A stretch of DNA of 64,000 nucleotides from Paenibacillus rubinfantis (GTDB taxonomy: Bacteria > Bacillota > Bacilli > Paenibacillales > Paenibacillaceae), in assembly GCF_001486505.1 (NCBI RefSeq), contig NZ_LN909066.1, positions 261,795 to 325,794 on the forward strand, read 5' to 3'. Shown here piece by piece: positions 24,107 through 33,900 of the stretch; position 1 is the stretch's first letter; every line of letters starts with the position of its first letter. The notes beneath the pieces are model-generated. The model was given only the letters and a program-made list of their open reading frames with translations. It had not been told where the DNA came from and did not search any database. Both the position numbers and the translations under genes were made by a program.

Positions 24107-25033
24107 ATGAGAAAAAGATTATCGAATTATGTACTATTTTGCTTAGCTATTTTGATTCTTGTATATTCGGCTGCAGTGACCCATCCGAATACGGTATTGG
24201 CACGTAAAGCATGTACTTCATGGAGTATGGTTAAAAATATGGTTTTTACGACAAGCCATCCTCATCATGAGTCTTCTCCAACGCTGCCTAAGGGCTTTTC
24301 CATCGCCCCGGGCACCGCAGCAGAAGTGCCCGTGCTGATGTATCATTACCTTACCCCCAAACAATACAATAAAGAACCTGGCAACAACTCGATGATTAAT
24401 CTCGAGGCTTTTGAACAAGAGATGGCTTATCTCCATGAACAGGGGTATTATACAGCCTCTTTAAGCGAGCTTGAACAATACGTTAGGGGACAAATGACCT
24501 TGCCCGCCAAGAGCGTCGTGATTACCTTTGATGACGGATACCAAAATAACTATATCTATGCCTATCCGATTCTCAAAAGTTATGGATTCAAAGCCGCCAT
24601 ATTTGTCATTGGCAGCAAAATAGAAGAAGAAACGCAGGTCTTTGATCCCGCAAAGAAAACGTATCTCTCGAAGGAAGAAATCAAAGCGGCGGGCGATGTG
24701 TTCGAGTTTCACAGCCATACTTACGATCTGCATTACAAAGGCTTCGAAAAATGCGGAGTTGCTGCATCCGCAGGACTAGACTCCTCGTTGATCCAAGAGG
24801 ATATCACCAAGATGAAGGAAACCGTGGTAGACTCCCCTTATTTTGCTTACCCTTTTGGTGAGAAATCCAAGCAAATGATTTATGAACTGCAGGAGAATGG
24901 GTATCGCATGGCTTTCACGGTTCGCCAAGGCTTTGTGAAGCCCGGTGACCGGTTAATGACCTTAAACCGATTAACGGTCACATCTAATACCGACATGAAG
25001 ACCTTACTTAATCCTACTCTTTCTGAGGATTAG
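24107..25033 (+). CDS. Polysaccharide deacetylase family protein (membrane-anchored)
   Basis: A 308-residue NodB-homology protein that would remove acetyl groups from peptidoglycan or an exopolysaccharide outside the cell. The start at 24107 (MRKRLSNYVLF) is chosen over 17 extra upstream codons because AGGAG and GGAGAG precede it and it gives a proper signal/anchor segment (FCLAILILVYSAAV). Catalytic motifs are seen: ITFDDGYQ (metal-binding DD), HSHTYDLH and YPFGEKS. VPVLMYHYL is the usual lead-in. Its 3' end overlaps that of trmD by 20 bp, tail to tail. It belongs to the insertion that splits trmD from rplS. Confidence 0.9.
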   Translation: MRKRLSNYVLFCLAILILVYSAAVTHPNTVLARKACTSWSMVKNMVFTTSHPHHESSPTLPKGFSIAPGTAAEVPVLMYHYLTPKQYNKEPGNNSMINLEAFEQEMAYLHEQGYYTASLSELEQYVRGQMTLPAKSVVITFDDGYQNNYIYAYPILKSYGFKAAIFVIGSKIEEETQVFDPAKKTYLSKEEIKAAGDVFEFHSHTYDLHYKGFEKCGVAASAGLDSSLIQEDITKMKETVVDSPYFAYPFGEKSKQMIYELQENGYRMAFTVRQGFVKPGDRLMTLNRLTVTSNTDMKTLLNPTLSED

Positions 25034-25832
25034 CTTTCATTTGCTCCAGCCAACGTTGTTCTTGAGCTGATAATTCCACCTTTTCCAGCAAGTCTGGACG
25101 TCGCTCCAACGTTCGGCGGAGCGCTTCCTTACGCCGCCATTCATCGACATTGGCATGATGTCCGCTCAGCAGAATGTCCGGCACCTTCCAACCGCGAAAT
25201 TCGACCGGGCGCGTGTAATGCGGATACTCCAGCAACCCGGTGCTGAACGAATCGGTTACGGCGCTTGTTTCATTGCCCAATACACCGGGCAGCAGGCGCG
25301 TGACGCTGTCGATTACAATCATCGCTGGCAGCTCCCCGCCAGTCAGCACATAATCGCCGATCGACAGCTCATCGGTGACCAGATGCTCACGAATCCGTTC
25401 GTCATAACCCTCGTAGTGGCCGCAAATAAACACCAGATGGTCCTCCTGGGCCAATTCCTCCGCTTTCTTCTGCGTAAACGTCTCGCCTTGCGGGCACATC
25501 AGGATAATCCGCGGGGGACGGCTGGAAGCGTTAGGGGTCAAGCCGGGGTCCGCGGCTACGGCCTTCTCGTCTGACGACCCTCCCGCTTCCTCGCCGGCAG
25601 TTCGCCCGAGCAAGTCCTCCACTGCGCGGAAGATCGGCTCCGGCTTGAGGACCATCCCGCCCCCACCGCCATATGGCGTATCATCTACGCTGCCATGCTT
25701 ATTCCCCGAATAATCCCGGAAATTGATCGCATTTAACGATACGATCCCTTTATCTTGAGCTTTCCCGAGAATGCTGCTGCCGAACACGCCGGCGAACATT
25801 TCCGGAAACAAGGTCAACACATCCACTCGCAT
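25014..25832 (-). CDS. trmD: tRNA (guanine-N1)-methyltransferase TrmD
   Basis: TrmD makes m1G37 in tRNAs reading CNN-type codons, preventing frameshifts. The start at 25832 gives MRVDVLTLFPEMF, the family N-terminus, one base after the rimM stop. The trefoil-knot cofactor loop is present (GDYVLTGGELPAMIVIDS) and so is YTRPVEFRGWKVPDILLSGHH. The chain has 272 residues, longer than the usual 240-250, because of a Ser/Gly/Ala-rich insert around residues 85-110 (EEAGGSSDEKAVAADPGL). The insert lies outside the active-site motifs. Confidence 0.97.
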   Translation of the reverse strand: MRVDVLTLFPEMFAGVFGSSILGKAQDKGIVSLNAINFRDYSGNKHGSVDDTPYGGGGGMVLKPEPIFRAVEDLLGRTAGEEAGGSSDEKAVAADPGLTPNASSRPPRIILMCPQGETFTQKKAEELAQEDHLVFICGHYEGYDERIREHLVTDELSIGDYVLTGGELPAMIVIDSVTRLLPGVLGNETSAVTDSFSTGLLEYPHYTRPVEFRGWKVPDILLSGHHANVDEWRRKEALRRTLERRPDLLEKVELSAQEQRWLEQMKANPQKE

Positions 25833-25833
25833 G

Positions 25834-26352
25834 TTACAACAGCCCTTCCATGACATGCACTTTGACGATTTTCTCCTTTACGTCTACGTCAAGGACAACA
25901 TCATCGATGACTGGAAGCAGCAACTGCTTGCCGTTCGGCAGCTTAGCCACCCATACATCGTTTGCTCCAGGCCGTAAAATCTCGATGATTTCGCCAAGAT
26001 CCTCCCCCTCATCGCTAACGACCTTGCAGCCGATGATTTCATGGAAGTAATATTCGTTTGCCGGCAACTCCACGGTTTCCGCTTTGCTCACCTTCAGATC
26101 CCGGCCTTTAAAAGGCTCCACCTCGTTGATATTGGAAAACTCGGCGAATTTGACGATATACATCTGTTTGTACGGACGGGCTGTCTGCACGGTGACCTCT
26201 TGCCGTTCTCCCGTTTCTGGATGAATGATCAGAAGCCGTTTTTTCGGGGCAAAGCGCACCTCCGGAAAATCCGTCTGCAGCAGTACCCGAAGCTCCCCGC
26301 GAATCCCGTGCGTATTCACGATTTTGCCCACCGACAATAATGAATCCGACAT
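25834..26352 (-). CDS. rimM: Ribosome maturation factor RimM
   Basis: RimM binds S19 and helps 30S head assembly. The 172-residue protein has the N-terminal barrel (VGKIVNTHGIRGELRVLLQTDFPE) and a C-terminal PRC-barrel (YYFHEIIGCKVVSDEGEDLG, then DDVVLDVDVKEKIVKVHVMEGLL). It is one base from trmD, so coupled. A hairpin terminator lies between it and khpA. Confidence 0.97.
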   Translation of the reverse strand: MSDSLLSVGKIVNTHGIRGELRVLLQTDFPEVRFAPKKRLLIIHPETGERQEVTVQTARPYKQMYIVKFAEFSNINEVEPFKGRDLKVSKAETVELPANEYYFHEIIGCKVVSDEGEDLGEIIEILRPGANDVWVAKLPNGKQLLLPVIDDVVLDVDVKEKIVKVHVMEGLL

Positions 26353-26433
26353 AATAACCTCCCGATTGATATCTCCTCGTCGTTCTCGCAGCTGACCCCT
26401 TCCGTCCCAGGATCCTTCTGCTTCAGCATGTAC

Positions 26434-26464
26434 GAAAAAGGGCTAGGACAAACATCCTAACCCG
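26434..26464 (-). terminator. Hairpin terminator or attenuator between khpA and rimM
   Basis: GGGTTAGGA pairs with TCCTAGCCC on the minus strand, followed by TTTTTCG. It would lower transcription from rpsP-khpA into rimM-trmD. Confidence 0.7.
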
Positions 26465-26492
26465 CTTTCGTCTACCATTATGAAGTTGCCGA

Positions 26493-26723
26493 TCAAGACA
26501 TGATATCCACGGTGACCCGCTTATCCATCTTGACCGCTGCCGATGCTACGACCGTGCGGAGTGCCTTGGCGATTCTCCCCTGTTTGCCGATGACCTTCCC
26601 TACATCGTCAGGATGTACGGAAAGCTCATAGACGATCAGGTGATCCTTCTCCACGACCTCCACGCGCACGTCGTCCGGATGATCAACAAGAGCCTTCGCG
26701 ATAACGCCGACTAATTGTTCCAT
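26493..26723 (-). CDS. khpA: KH domain RNA-binding protein KhpA (YlqC)
   Basis: KhpA is a small global RNA-binding protein that pairs with KhpB/Jag in many Firmicutes. The 76-residue protein is one KH domain with the RNA-gripping loop IGKQGRIAKALRTVV (GxxG as GKQG). The N-terminus MEQLVGVIAKALVDHPDDV is typical. It follows rpsP by 22 bp. Confidence 0.95.
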   Translation of the reverse strand: MEQLVGVIAKALVDHPDDVRVEVVEKDHLIVYELSVHPDDVGKVIGKQGRIAKALRTVVASAAVKMDKRVTVDIMS

Positions 26724-26745
26724 ATACGACCCTCCGAATCAGCAA

Positions 26746-27018
26746 TTATTTCTGCTGTCTAAGCTCATGGAATTTCTTCATAACGCCTGCTTTGCTCAGC
26801 AGATTGCGAACGGTATCAGATGCTTGCGCACCATCTTGGAGCCATTTCAATGCTTTCTCTTCATCGATGTTGACTACTGCCGGTTGTGCAACCGGGTTAT
26901 AGTAACCAATCTCCTCGATAAAACGGCCGTCACGCGGGGAACGAGAATTCGAAACCACGATACGGTAGAAAGGAGCTTTATGAGCACCAATACGTTTCAA
27001 ACGGATACGAACTGCCAC
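26746..27018 (-). CDS. rpsP: 30S ribosomal protein S16
   Basis: S16 is a primary assembly protein of the 30S body. The GTG at 27018, with GGAGGTG before it, gives the family N-terminus MAVRIRLKRIG; a longer in-frame start at 27036 would overlap the ribosome-binding site. The 90-residue chain has HKAPFYRIVVSNSRSPRDGRFIEEIGYYNP, the S16 signature. It follows ffh by 43 bp. Confidence 0.98.
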   Translation of the reverse strand: MAVRIRLKRIGAHKAPFYRIVVSNSRSPRDGRFIEEIGYYNPVAQPAVVNIDEEKALKWLQDGAQASDTVRNLLSKAGVMKKFHELRQQK

Positions 27019-27060
27019 GAAATTCACCTCCTTCAAAGAATGAACTTTAGTTTATTAAGA

Positions 27061-28437
27061 TTAACGGAAAGGGAAACGCATCCCTTTGCCGGCTTTGCTT
27101 AATTGCTTCATCATCTTGTTGCCTTTGCCTTTCGGCCCCATCATGTCGGAGAACTGCTTCATCACGCGGCGCATTTCGTCAAATTGCTTGATCAAGCGAT
27201 TGACATCGGCGAGCGTGGTCCCGCTGCCTGCGGCAATCCGCTTGCGCCGGCTATGATTGATCATGTCGGGATGTTGCTTCTCCTCTTTGGTCATCGAATG
27301 CACGATGGCTTCCACCCGGCCCATTTGCTTCTCGTCCACCTGGACGTTCTGCATCTGTTTCATCTTGCCCATGCCGGGGATCATGTCCATCAGCTGATCC
27401 AGCGGACCCAGCTTCTTCACCTGATCCATCTGCTCCAGGAAATCCTCGAACGTAAACTCCGCATTGCGCATTTTCCGTTCCATTTCCTTGGCTTTCTCCG
27501 CATCGATGTTGGACTGCGCCTTCTCGATCAGCGACAGCATGTCGCCCATCCCGAGAATCCGCGAGGCCATCCGCTCCGGATGGAACGGCTCCAGCGCATC
27601 GATCTTCTCGCCAAGTGCGGCGAACTTAATCGGGCAACCGGTCACCGCTTTAACCGACAACGCCGCACCGCCTCGGGTATCGCCATCCAGCTTGGTCAGC
27701 ACAACCCCGGTTAGCGTCAACTGCTGATTGAAGCTCTCCGCTACGTTTACCGCGTCTTGACCGGTCATGGCGTCCACGACCAGCAACACTTCATCCGGAT
27801 TCGTCACTTCATGGATTTGCCGCAGCTCCTCCATCAACTCTTCATCCACATGCAGCCGGCCTGCGGTATCAATCAGCAGGTAATCGTTGCCGTTATCTTT
27901 GGCATGCTGCAGCGCCTGACGGGCGATTTCAACCGGGCTGTTCCCCTCCGGCAGCGTAAAGACCGGCACTTTGATCTGCTCGCCGAGCACCTGGAGCTGC
28001 TTGATCGCTGCGGGACGATAGATATCCCCCGCCACGAGCAGCGGCCGGTGATTCTCTTTCAAGAGAAGCTTGGCCAGCTTCGCCGAGGTGGTGGTCTTCC
28101 CGGCGCCTTGCAGGCCCGCCATCATAACGACGGTAGGCGGCCGGTTGCTGCGAGACAGCTTGGCTTGGCTTCCGCCCATCAGCTCGGTCAGTTCTTTGTT
28201 GACGATATCGATGATGACCATCCCCGGCGTAAAGCTGTCCATGACCTCTTTGCCGACGGCCTTCTCCTTCACCTTGGCGATGAATTCCTTGACGACTTTA
28301 AAGTTGACGTCCGCTTCCAGCAAAGCGAGCCTTACCTCGCGCATCGCTTCGTTGACATCATCCTCCGAGACCTTGCCTTTCCCGCGTAGCTTGCTGAACA
28401 CGTTCTGCAGGCGGCTTGTCAAACCTTCAAATGCCAT
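27061..28437 (-). CDS. ffh: Signal recognition particle protein Ffh (SRP54)
   Basis: Ffh binds signal sequences on the ribosome and, with 4.5S RNA and FtsY, brings nascent membrane and secreted proteins to SecYEG. The start at 28437 gives MAFEGLTSRLQNVFSKL; seven further upstream codons are atypical. The 458-residue chain has the N-domain, the GTPase P-loop GLQGAGKTTT, DTAGRLH, TKLDGDTRGGAALS and a Met-rich M domain with the RKRIAAGSGTT RNA-binding motif. It lies 51 bp after ylxM. Confidence 0.98.
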   Translation of the reverse strand: MAFEGLTSRLQNVFSKLRGKGKVSEDDVNEAMREVRLALLEADVNFKVVKEFIAKVKEKAVGKEVMDSFTPGMVIIDIVNKELTELMGGSQAKLSRSNRPPTVVMMAGLQGAGKTTTSAKLAKLLLKENHRPLLVAGDIYRPAAIKQLQVLGEQIKVPVFTLPEGNSPVEIARQALQHAKDNGNDYLLIDTAGRLHVDEELMEELRQIHEVTNPDEVLLVVDAMTGQDAVNVAESFNQQLTLTGVVLTKLDGDTRGGAALSVKAVTGCPIKFAALGEKIDALEPFHPERMASRILGMGDMLSLIEKAQSNIDAEKAKEMERKMRNAEFTFEDFLEQMDQVKKLGPLDQLMDMIPGMGKMKQMQNVQVDEKQMGRVEAIVHSMTKEEKQHPDMINHSRRKRIAAGSGTTLADVNRLIKQFDEMRRVMKQFSDMMGPKGKGNKMMKQLSKAGKGMRFPFR

Positions 28438-28488
28438 ATCACCGTCACCCCCATTCACAAAATGGTTGATTTAATCTATATCGTCATC

Positions 28489-28842
28489 TTACAATTGCTC
28501 CGCCTCGCGAAGCAAATTTCTTGCCGTTTCTTTATGTAACGGGGACATCGCGCTGTCGTCAACCAACTGCTCCAGCCGAGATAACACGCCGCTCCTTGCT
28601 TCGTGCTTCTTCAGCAGGCCCAGCTTCTCCTCGTACGTTTCCAGCATGCCTTCGGCCCGTTTGATATGCTCATATACCGCCTGACGGCTGATCTCGAATT
28701 CGGCGGCGATTTCCCCCAGCGAAAAGTCATCGAGAAAATAATATTTTAAGAAGGTCTGCTGTTTCTCCGTAAGCAGCGCTTCATAGAAGTCAAACAAAAG
28801 GTTGATCCGGTTCGTCTTCTCAAGCCTATTCTCCTGACTCAT
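28489..28842 (-). CDS. ylxM: YlxM family SRP-associated DNA-binding-like protein
   Basis: A 117-residue all-helical protein with a sigma-70 region-4-like helix-turn-helix (FSLGEIAAEFEISRQAVYEHIKRAE). YlxM is encoded next to ffh in Firmicutes and in streptococci modulates SRP GTPase activity. The start at 28842 (MSQENRLEKTN) is preceded by GGAGGGGG; 15 further upstream codons are unlikely. Confidence 0.94.
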   Translation of the reverse strand: MSQENRLEKTNRINLLFDFYEALLTEKQQTFLKYYFLDDFSLGEIAAEFEISRQAVYEHIKRAEGMLETYEEKLGLLKKHEARSGVLSRLEQLVDDSAMSPLHKETARNLLREAEQL

Positions 28843-28974
28843 CTGGGCACCCCCTCCGTCAAGGAAAAACACTTTACAGCGCATCAACTTTTCCTATGAT
28901 ACCGAATGCCAGGATGGATGTCAAGCATTTTTCCTTAACATCAAATTAAACGCCGCTAACCGATGTTTATCCGG

Positions 28975-29010
28975 CAAAAAAGCCGCCTTCCGATGCTTCG
29001 GAAAGCGGCT
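28975..29010 (-). terminator. Terminator of the hemolysin III-type gene
   Basis: AGCCGC.TTCCGA pairs with TCGGAA.GCGGCT, followed on the minus strand by TTTTTTGCC. It separates this gene from the ylxM-ffh unit. Confidence 0.85.
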
Positions 29011-29027
29011 TGCTCCTCATCAGCGAC

Positions 29028-29675
29028 TTAACGACCGGGCAGCAGATACAGCAGTATCGCAAAGAAATGCGTGACGCTGCCGCCAAGTACGAACAGATGC
29101 CAGATCGCATGGTGGTAAGGGAACCCCCGCCATACATAAAAGATCGTTCCCAACGTGTAGGCCAATCCGCCCGCAACCAGCAGGACGATCCCCTGATGCG
29201 GCATTGCCGCGGTTAGCGGTCCCCAAACGATCACGATCAGCCAGCCCATGATCAGGTAGAAAAACGTCGACATGAACAGAAACCTTTTGACGAAAAAGGC
29301 TTTGAAGACGACGCCAAGCAGCGCAATCCCCCAAATGGTACCGAACAAGCTCCAGCCAAGTGCTCCTCGTACTGCCACCAGTAGAAATGGAGTATACGTC
29401 CCCGCGATATAAATATAGATGGAGGAATGATCGAAAAACTCGAACAAATCCTTCAACTTGCCTTCCCTAAAGCTGTGCACAAGGGTGGAGCACAGGTATA
29501 GCAGCAGCATGCTCGCCCCGTAAATCGTAAAGCTGACGACATGCCAAGCTGTACCCTTCATACTGGAAAAAACGATCAGCAATACTAATCCCGCTACACT
29601 GAGCAAGGCGCCGATTCCGTGAGTGATCGCATTGGCGATTTCCTCGCGGCGGTCGTAAGTATGCGTATTGGCCAT
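29028..29675 (-). CDS. trhA: Hemolysin III / YqfA family (PAQR-type) membrane protein TrhA
   Basis: A 215-residue protein with seven membrane segments, of the hemolysin III/PAQR superfamily, linked in Bacillus and E. coli (TrhA) to membrane-energy and fluidity homeostasis. Family motifs are clear: EEIANAITHGIGALLS at the start, STLVHSF, FDHSSIYIYIAGTYTPF in the middle and HHAIWHLFVLGGSVTHFFAI at the end; the His and Asp residues are the predicted zinc site. It is placed between ftsY and ylxM, with its own terminator. Confidence 0.92.
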   Translation of the reverse strand: MANTHTYDRREEIANAITHGIGALLSVAGLVLLIVFSSMKGTAWHVVSFTIYGASMLLLYLCSTLVHSFREGKLKDLFEFFDHSSIYIYIAGTYTPFLLVAVRGALGWSLFGTIWGIALLGVVFKAFFVKRFLFMSTFFYLIMGWLIVIVWGPLTAAMPHQGIVLLVAGGLAYTLGTIFYVWRGFPYHHAIWHLFVLGGSVTHFFAILLYLLPGR

Positions 29676-29778
29676 CCTGTCACCTCCTATAAATCTCTTG
29701 ATTAGTATGTCTTACCGGGCGTCCGCCTATGATCATCATACGGCGGAGCCCCGCTGAATGTTACAACAGACTGTTGAA

Positions 29779-30774
29779 TTAAGCCTCTTCGGCTTCTTCC
29801 TCCTCCGCAATTAAGCCGGCAAACAAGCCGTGTACAAATTGCTCGGAATCAAATTTTTGCAGGTCGTCCATTTTCTCGCCAAGGCCAACGAATTTCACCG
29901 GAAGGCTAAGCTCCTGACGGATGGCGATGACAATCCCGCCCTTGGCGGTCCCATCCAGCTTGGTGAGCACGAGACCGGTTACGCCGCTTTTCTCGCCAAA
30001 CAGCTTCGCTTGGCTCAACGCGTTTTGTCCAGTGGTGGCGTCCAGCACCATTAACACCTCATGCGGAGCGCCCGGAATTTCCCGCTGGATAACGCGGTAG
30101 ATTTTGTTCAGCTCCTCCATGAGGTTGGATTTATTCTGCAGACGCCCTGCTGTATCGCACAGCAGGATATCCGCCCCGCGCTGCTTGGCGGCCTGAACTG
30201 CATCGAACATCACCGCCGCCGGATCGGAACCGGCTTGTTGCTTGATCACGTCTACCTCGGCCCGTTTACCCCACACCTCCAGCTGCTCGATCGCACCAGC
30301 GCGGAACGTGTCACCGGCGGCCAGGATCACCTTCTTGCCCTGCTGTTTATAATAATGGGCCAGCTTGCCGATCGTTGTCGTTTTGCCGACGCCGTTGACG
30401 CCAACGAACAAAATCACGCTGATCCCATCCGGATTCAAATGCATTTCGCTGTCTTCATCCCCGCGCAGCAGCTCGGTCAGCTTCTCCGACAGCAGCGGCT
30501 GCAGCTCGGCTGCATCCTCGATGCGGCGCTGCTTCACTTCCGCCCGCAGATCGTCGATCAGCTTCAGCACGGTGTTTACGCCAACATCGGCGCCAATCAG
30601 GATTTCCTCCAGCTCTTCGAAAAATTCCTCATCGATTTTTTTGCGCCGGGTCACGAGCTCCGTTACTTTTTCAACAAAGCCTTTGCGGCTCTTCTCCAGC
30701 CCGTCCCTGAATTGTTTCGTTACGGATTCCGTTTTGGATGCAATGCTTTCTTTCAGTTTCTTAAAGAAACTCAT
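29779..30774 (-). CDS. ftsY: Signal recognition particle receptor FtsY
   Basis: FtsY is the SRP receptor GTPase. The start at 30774 gives MSFFKKLKESIAS with GGAGG upstream; the frame extends eight codons further without a better site. The 331-residue protein has the NG-domain pattern: P-loop GVNGVGKTTT, DTAGRLQNK, TKLDGTAKGGI and GLGEKMDDLQKFD. The acidic A-domain of other bacteria is nearly absent, as in Bacillus; the N-terminal amphipathic helix would bind the membrane. It lies downstream of smc after a terminator. Confidence 0.97.
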   Translation of the reverse strand: MSFFKKLKESIASKTESVTKQFRDGLEKSRKGFVEKVTELVTRRKKIDEEFFEELEEILIGADVGVNTVLKLIDDLRAEVKQRRIEDAAELQPLLSEKLTELLRGDEDSEMHLNPDGISVILFVGVNGVGKTTTIGKLAHYYKQQGKKVILAAGDTFRAGAIEQLEVWGKRAEVDVIKQQAGSDPAAVMFDAVQAAKQRGADILLCDTAGRLQNKSNLMEELNKIYRVIQREIPGAPHEVLMVLDATTGQNALSQAKLFGEKSGVTGLVLTKLDGTAKGGIVIAIRQELSLPVKFVGLGEKMDDLQKFDSEQFVHGLFAGLIAEEEEAEEA

Positions 30775-30854
30775 AGGGAAAATTTCCTCCTTCATCACTT
30801 CAACTCATTATCGCATACCGCGAGGATGCAAGCAATTTTCTCACCTGCGGGGTC

Positions 30855-30906
30855 GAAATAAAAACGTGGCAGGAGAGCCAAGCCATCGTCTTGACTCCCG
30901 TGCCAC
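30855..30906 (-). terminator. Terminator between smc and ftsY
   Basis: GTGGCA.GGGAGTCAAG pairs with CTTGGCTCTCCTGCCAC (small bulges), then GTTTTTATTT on the minus strand. Confidence 0.65.
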
Positions 30907-30915
30907 CGTAAGTGC

Positions 30916-33900
30916 TTAAGCGATTTCGACCGTCTCTTCGTCCTCCAGCTTCACGGAGACCAGCTTGGATACGCCGCCCTCCTCCATCGTCACGCCGTAC
31001 AGCACGTCGGCTTCTTCCATTGTACCTTTGCGGTGAGTGACGACGATAAACTGGGTCTGCTCGGAGAACTCGCGTAAATATTGAGCGAACCGAGCCACGT
31101 TAGCCTCGTCCAGCGCCGCCTCAACTTCGTCGAGCACGCAGAACGGCACCGGCTTCACCTGCAGGATCGCAAACAGCAGCGCCATCGCGGTTAACGCCCG
31201 CTCTCCCCCGGAGAGCAGTTGCAGATTTTGCAGCTTCTTGCCCGGCGGCTGGGCAACCACGTCGATCCCTGTATCCAGCAGATTGTCCGGATCAACCAGA
31301 ATCAGATCCGCCCGTCCGCCGCCAAACAGCTTCGAGAAGACGATGACGAATTCGCGGCGAATTGCGTCAAATGTCGTCTTGAAGCGTTTGGACATCTCCT
31401 CGTCCATCTCGCGGATCACCTGGTACAACGTCGTTTTCGCTTCGACGAGATCATCCTTCTGCTCGCTAAGGAACTGGTACCGCTCGGACACGCGGTTATA
31501 TTCCTCAATCGCGCCGAGGTTCACCTCGCCAAGCAGCGTGATTTGCCGTTTCAACTCCTTGACATCCGCCTGGGTTTGCGGCACATCCTCCGGCACGGCG
31601 TAACGCTGCTTCGCCAGCTCATAGCTAAGCTCGTAATCCTCGGACAGCTTGCGCAGGATATTGTCCAGCTCCACGTCGAGGCGGTTGGCCTGAATTTCCG
31701 TCTGGCGCAGCTGCTCCTCGACGGCCTTCAGCCCCAGCCGCTGCTCCTTCGTTTCGCTTTCGCCTTCCTCCAGCTTCTTCACAAGCACGGCGCGCGAAGC
31801 GCGCTCCAGTTCCAGTTGCTCGCTGGCCCGCTCCTTCTTCAGCTTGAAGTCGTTGAGTTCTTCCCGCTGTTTGACGGTCTGCTCTTCATTTTGCTTGAGG
31901 TCCGCTTCGATGGATTGCAGAATCGTACGGTTTTGCCCCAGCTCACGCTCCTGCACCTTGAATTCGTCCTCCGCACGGCGCAACTGCTCGCGCAGCGACT
32001 GGCATTCCTGATCCAGCTTACCTTCTCGGACCTTCAAGCCGGTCAGCAAATCCTGCAGTTCCTCCTTAGCCGATTCGCTCGCTTTGCGCGCGAACTCGGC
32101 GGCCCGGATCGATTGCTGAACGCTTTGCTCCTCTTTCTCCAGCTCGACCAGGCGTTCTTCCGCCGCTTTCTTCGTCGCTTCGAGATCCTCGAGCTCCTTC
32201 AAGTAGTGGCCCTTCTCCTGGCCGTACAGCTCAAATTGCTCGGAGACGTGGCGCCACTCGTGGTCGACCTGCTTCAGGTCGCCCGCGCAGGCCTGCTCCT
32301 CGACCCGCTTGGCATCGCCGGCTTCGCGCAGACGCGTTAGCTCGCTTTCCGCTTTAGCCAGCTGGCTGCGAACATCCACCAAGCCTTTGCGCAGCTTGTC
32401 CAACATTTCCTCGCACTCGCGAATGTCGCTTGCGAGCTGGTCGAGCTGCCGCTTGCGTCCCAGCAGGTTGCTGTTTTTACGATGCTGGCTGCCCCCGGTC
32501 ATCGAGCCGCCGGCATTCACGACGTCGCCTTCCAGCGTCACGATACGGAAGCGGTATTGCAGGCGTGCCGCCATCTTGTTGGCCCGTTCCAGGTCGCTTG
32601 CAAAAACAACGTTGCCCAGCAGGCTGCCGACGATGTCCTTGTACCGTGGCTCATAGCCGACCAGCTCGGCACCGATTCCCACGAATCCGTCCGCTTCCTC
32701 CAGCAGACGTTTGTCCGCTGCGGAAATCTGACGCGGACGAATGACGTCCAGCGGCAGGAACGTTGCCCGGCCCAGCTGACGCTGCTTCAGAAAGGCGATC
32801 GCTTGGCGCGATACGGCCTCGTTCTCCATGACGATATGCTGCATGGCGGCGCCCAGCGCCGTCTCAACGGCAAGCTCCAGCTTCTCGGGAACCCGAATCA
32901 GTTCGGCCACCGCGCCGTGGACCCCGGATAACGCTGATTTTTTCGAAGCCTTCAGGACTTCCTTCACGCCCAGGACAAACCCGTCGTAATCGTCCTCCAT
33001 CTCCTTCATCGTGTCGCGCCGGGCAACCAACGCTTCGCGCTTCTGCTCCCATTTGCGGAGGTTGCTCTGGCTCTCTTCCAGGAGCTTCTGCAGCGAATTC
33101 ACGCGCTCGCTTTCCTGAATGTATTGTCCGCGTAAATCGGCAATCTCCTTGCCCAGCTTTTCCAGCGTCTTCTCGAGCTCGGCTTTGCTCCCCTTGAGCC
33201 GCTCCAGCTCATCCGTCCATTTCACGCCTTCTTCTTCGGCGCGTTCCATGCGGCGTTTGACGCTTTCCTTCTGCTGATCGGCATAATGGATCTCATTGCG
33301 CGATTGCGCCATCCGGTTCATGATGTCCAGCAATTGGCCTTTCAGGCCTTCTTCTTGCGCTTGGCTGATGCCGCCAGTCACGCCGATCAGCTTCGCTTCC
33401 TCCGCCGCCAACTCATTGCGCAGCTCGTTTAACTGCTGCTCCGCTGCAGTGAATTTGGACGCCAGCTGTTCCTTTTCCTGCTGCCGCTGAGCAAACCGCT
33501 CCTCGCTGACCTCCAGCGATTGACGCAGCTGCTCGCGGTTTTGGGTCAGGTTTTTGGCGCGCTCCTTTAGGACCTCACCATAACCTTCCGTTTTCTCATA
33601 GCTTTCGCTGTATTCGAGCAATTGTCCTTGCAGCAGTTCAATTTGGTCCTCGACCTGACGGAGGGCCAGCCGGTCGCTCTCCAGTTTGGCATCATGCGCG
33701 GAGACGACAGTCGACAACGCCAGTTGCTCCTCCTGCAGCTTGGCCAGCTTGGCATTAGCCTCGCTCCACGATTCATGGATCTGCTCAATCTGATGTACGT
33801 ATAACGAGATTTCTTTATTTTTTAATTGCTCGCGCAATTCCTTGTATCTGAGCGCTTTCTCCGATTGCTCCTTCAGCGGTTCGATCTGGTCTTCCAACTC

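Noticed and set aside
31219..32340. 373-codon plus-strand open frame opposite smc
   Set aside because: A Leu/Arg/Gln-rich by-product of the coiled-coil coding sequence on the other strand.
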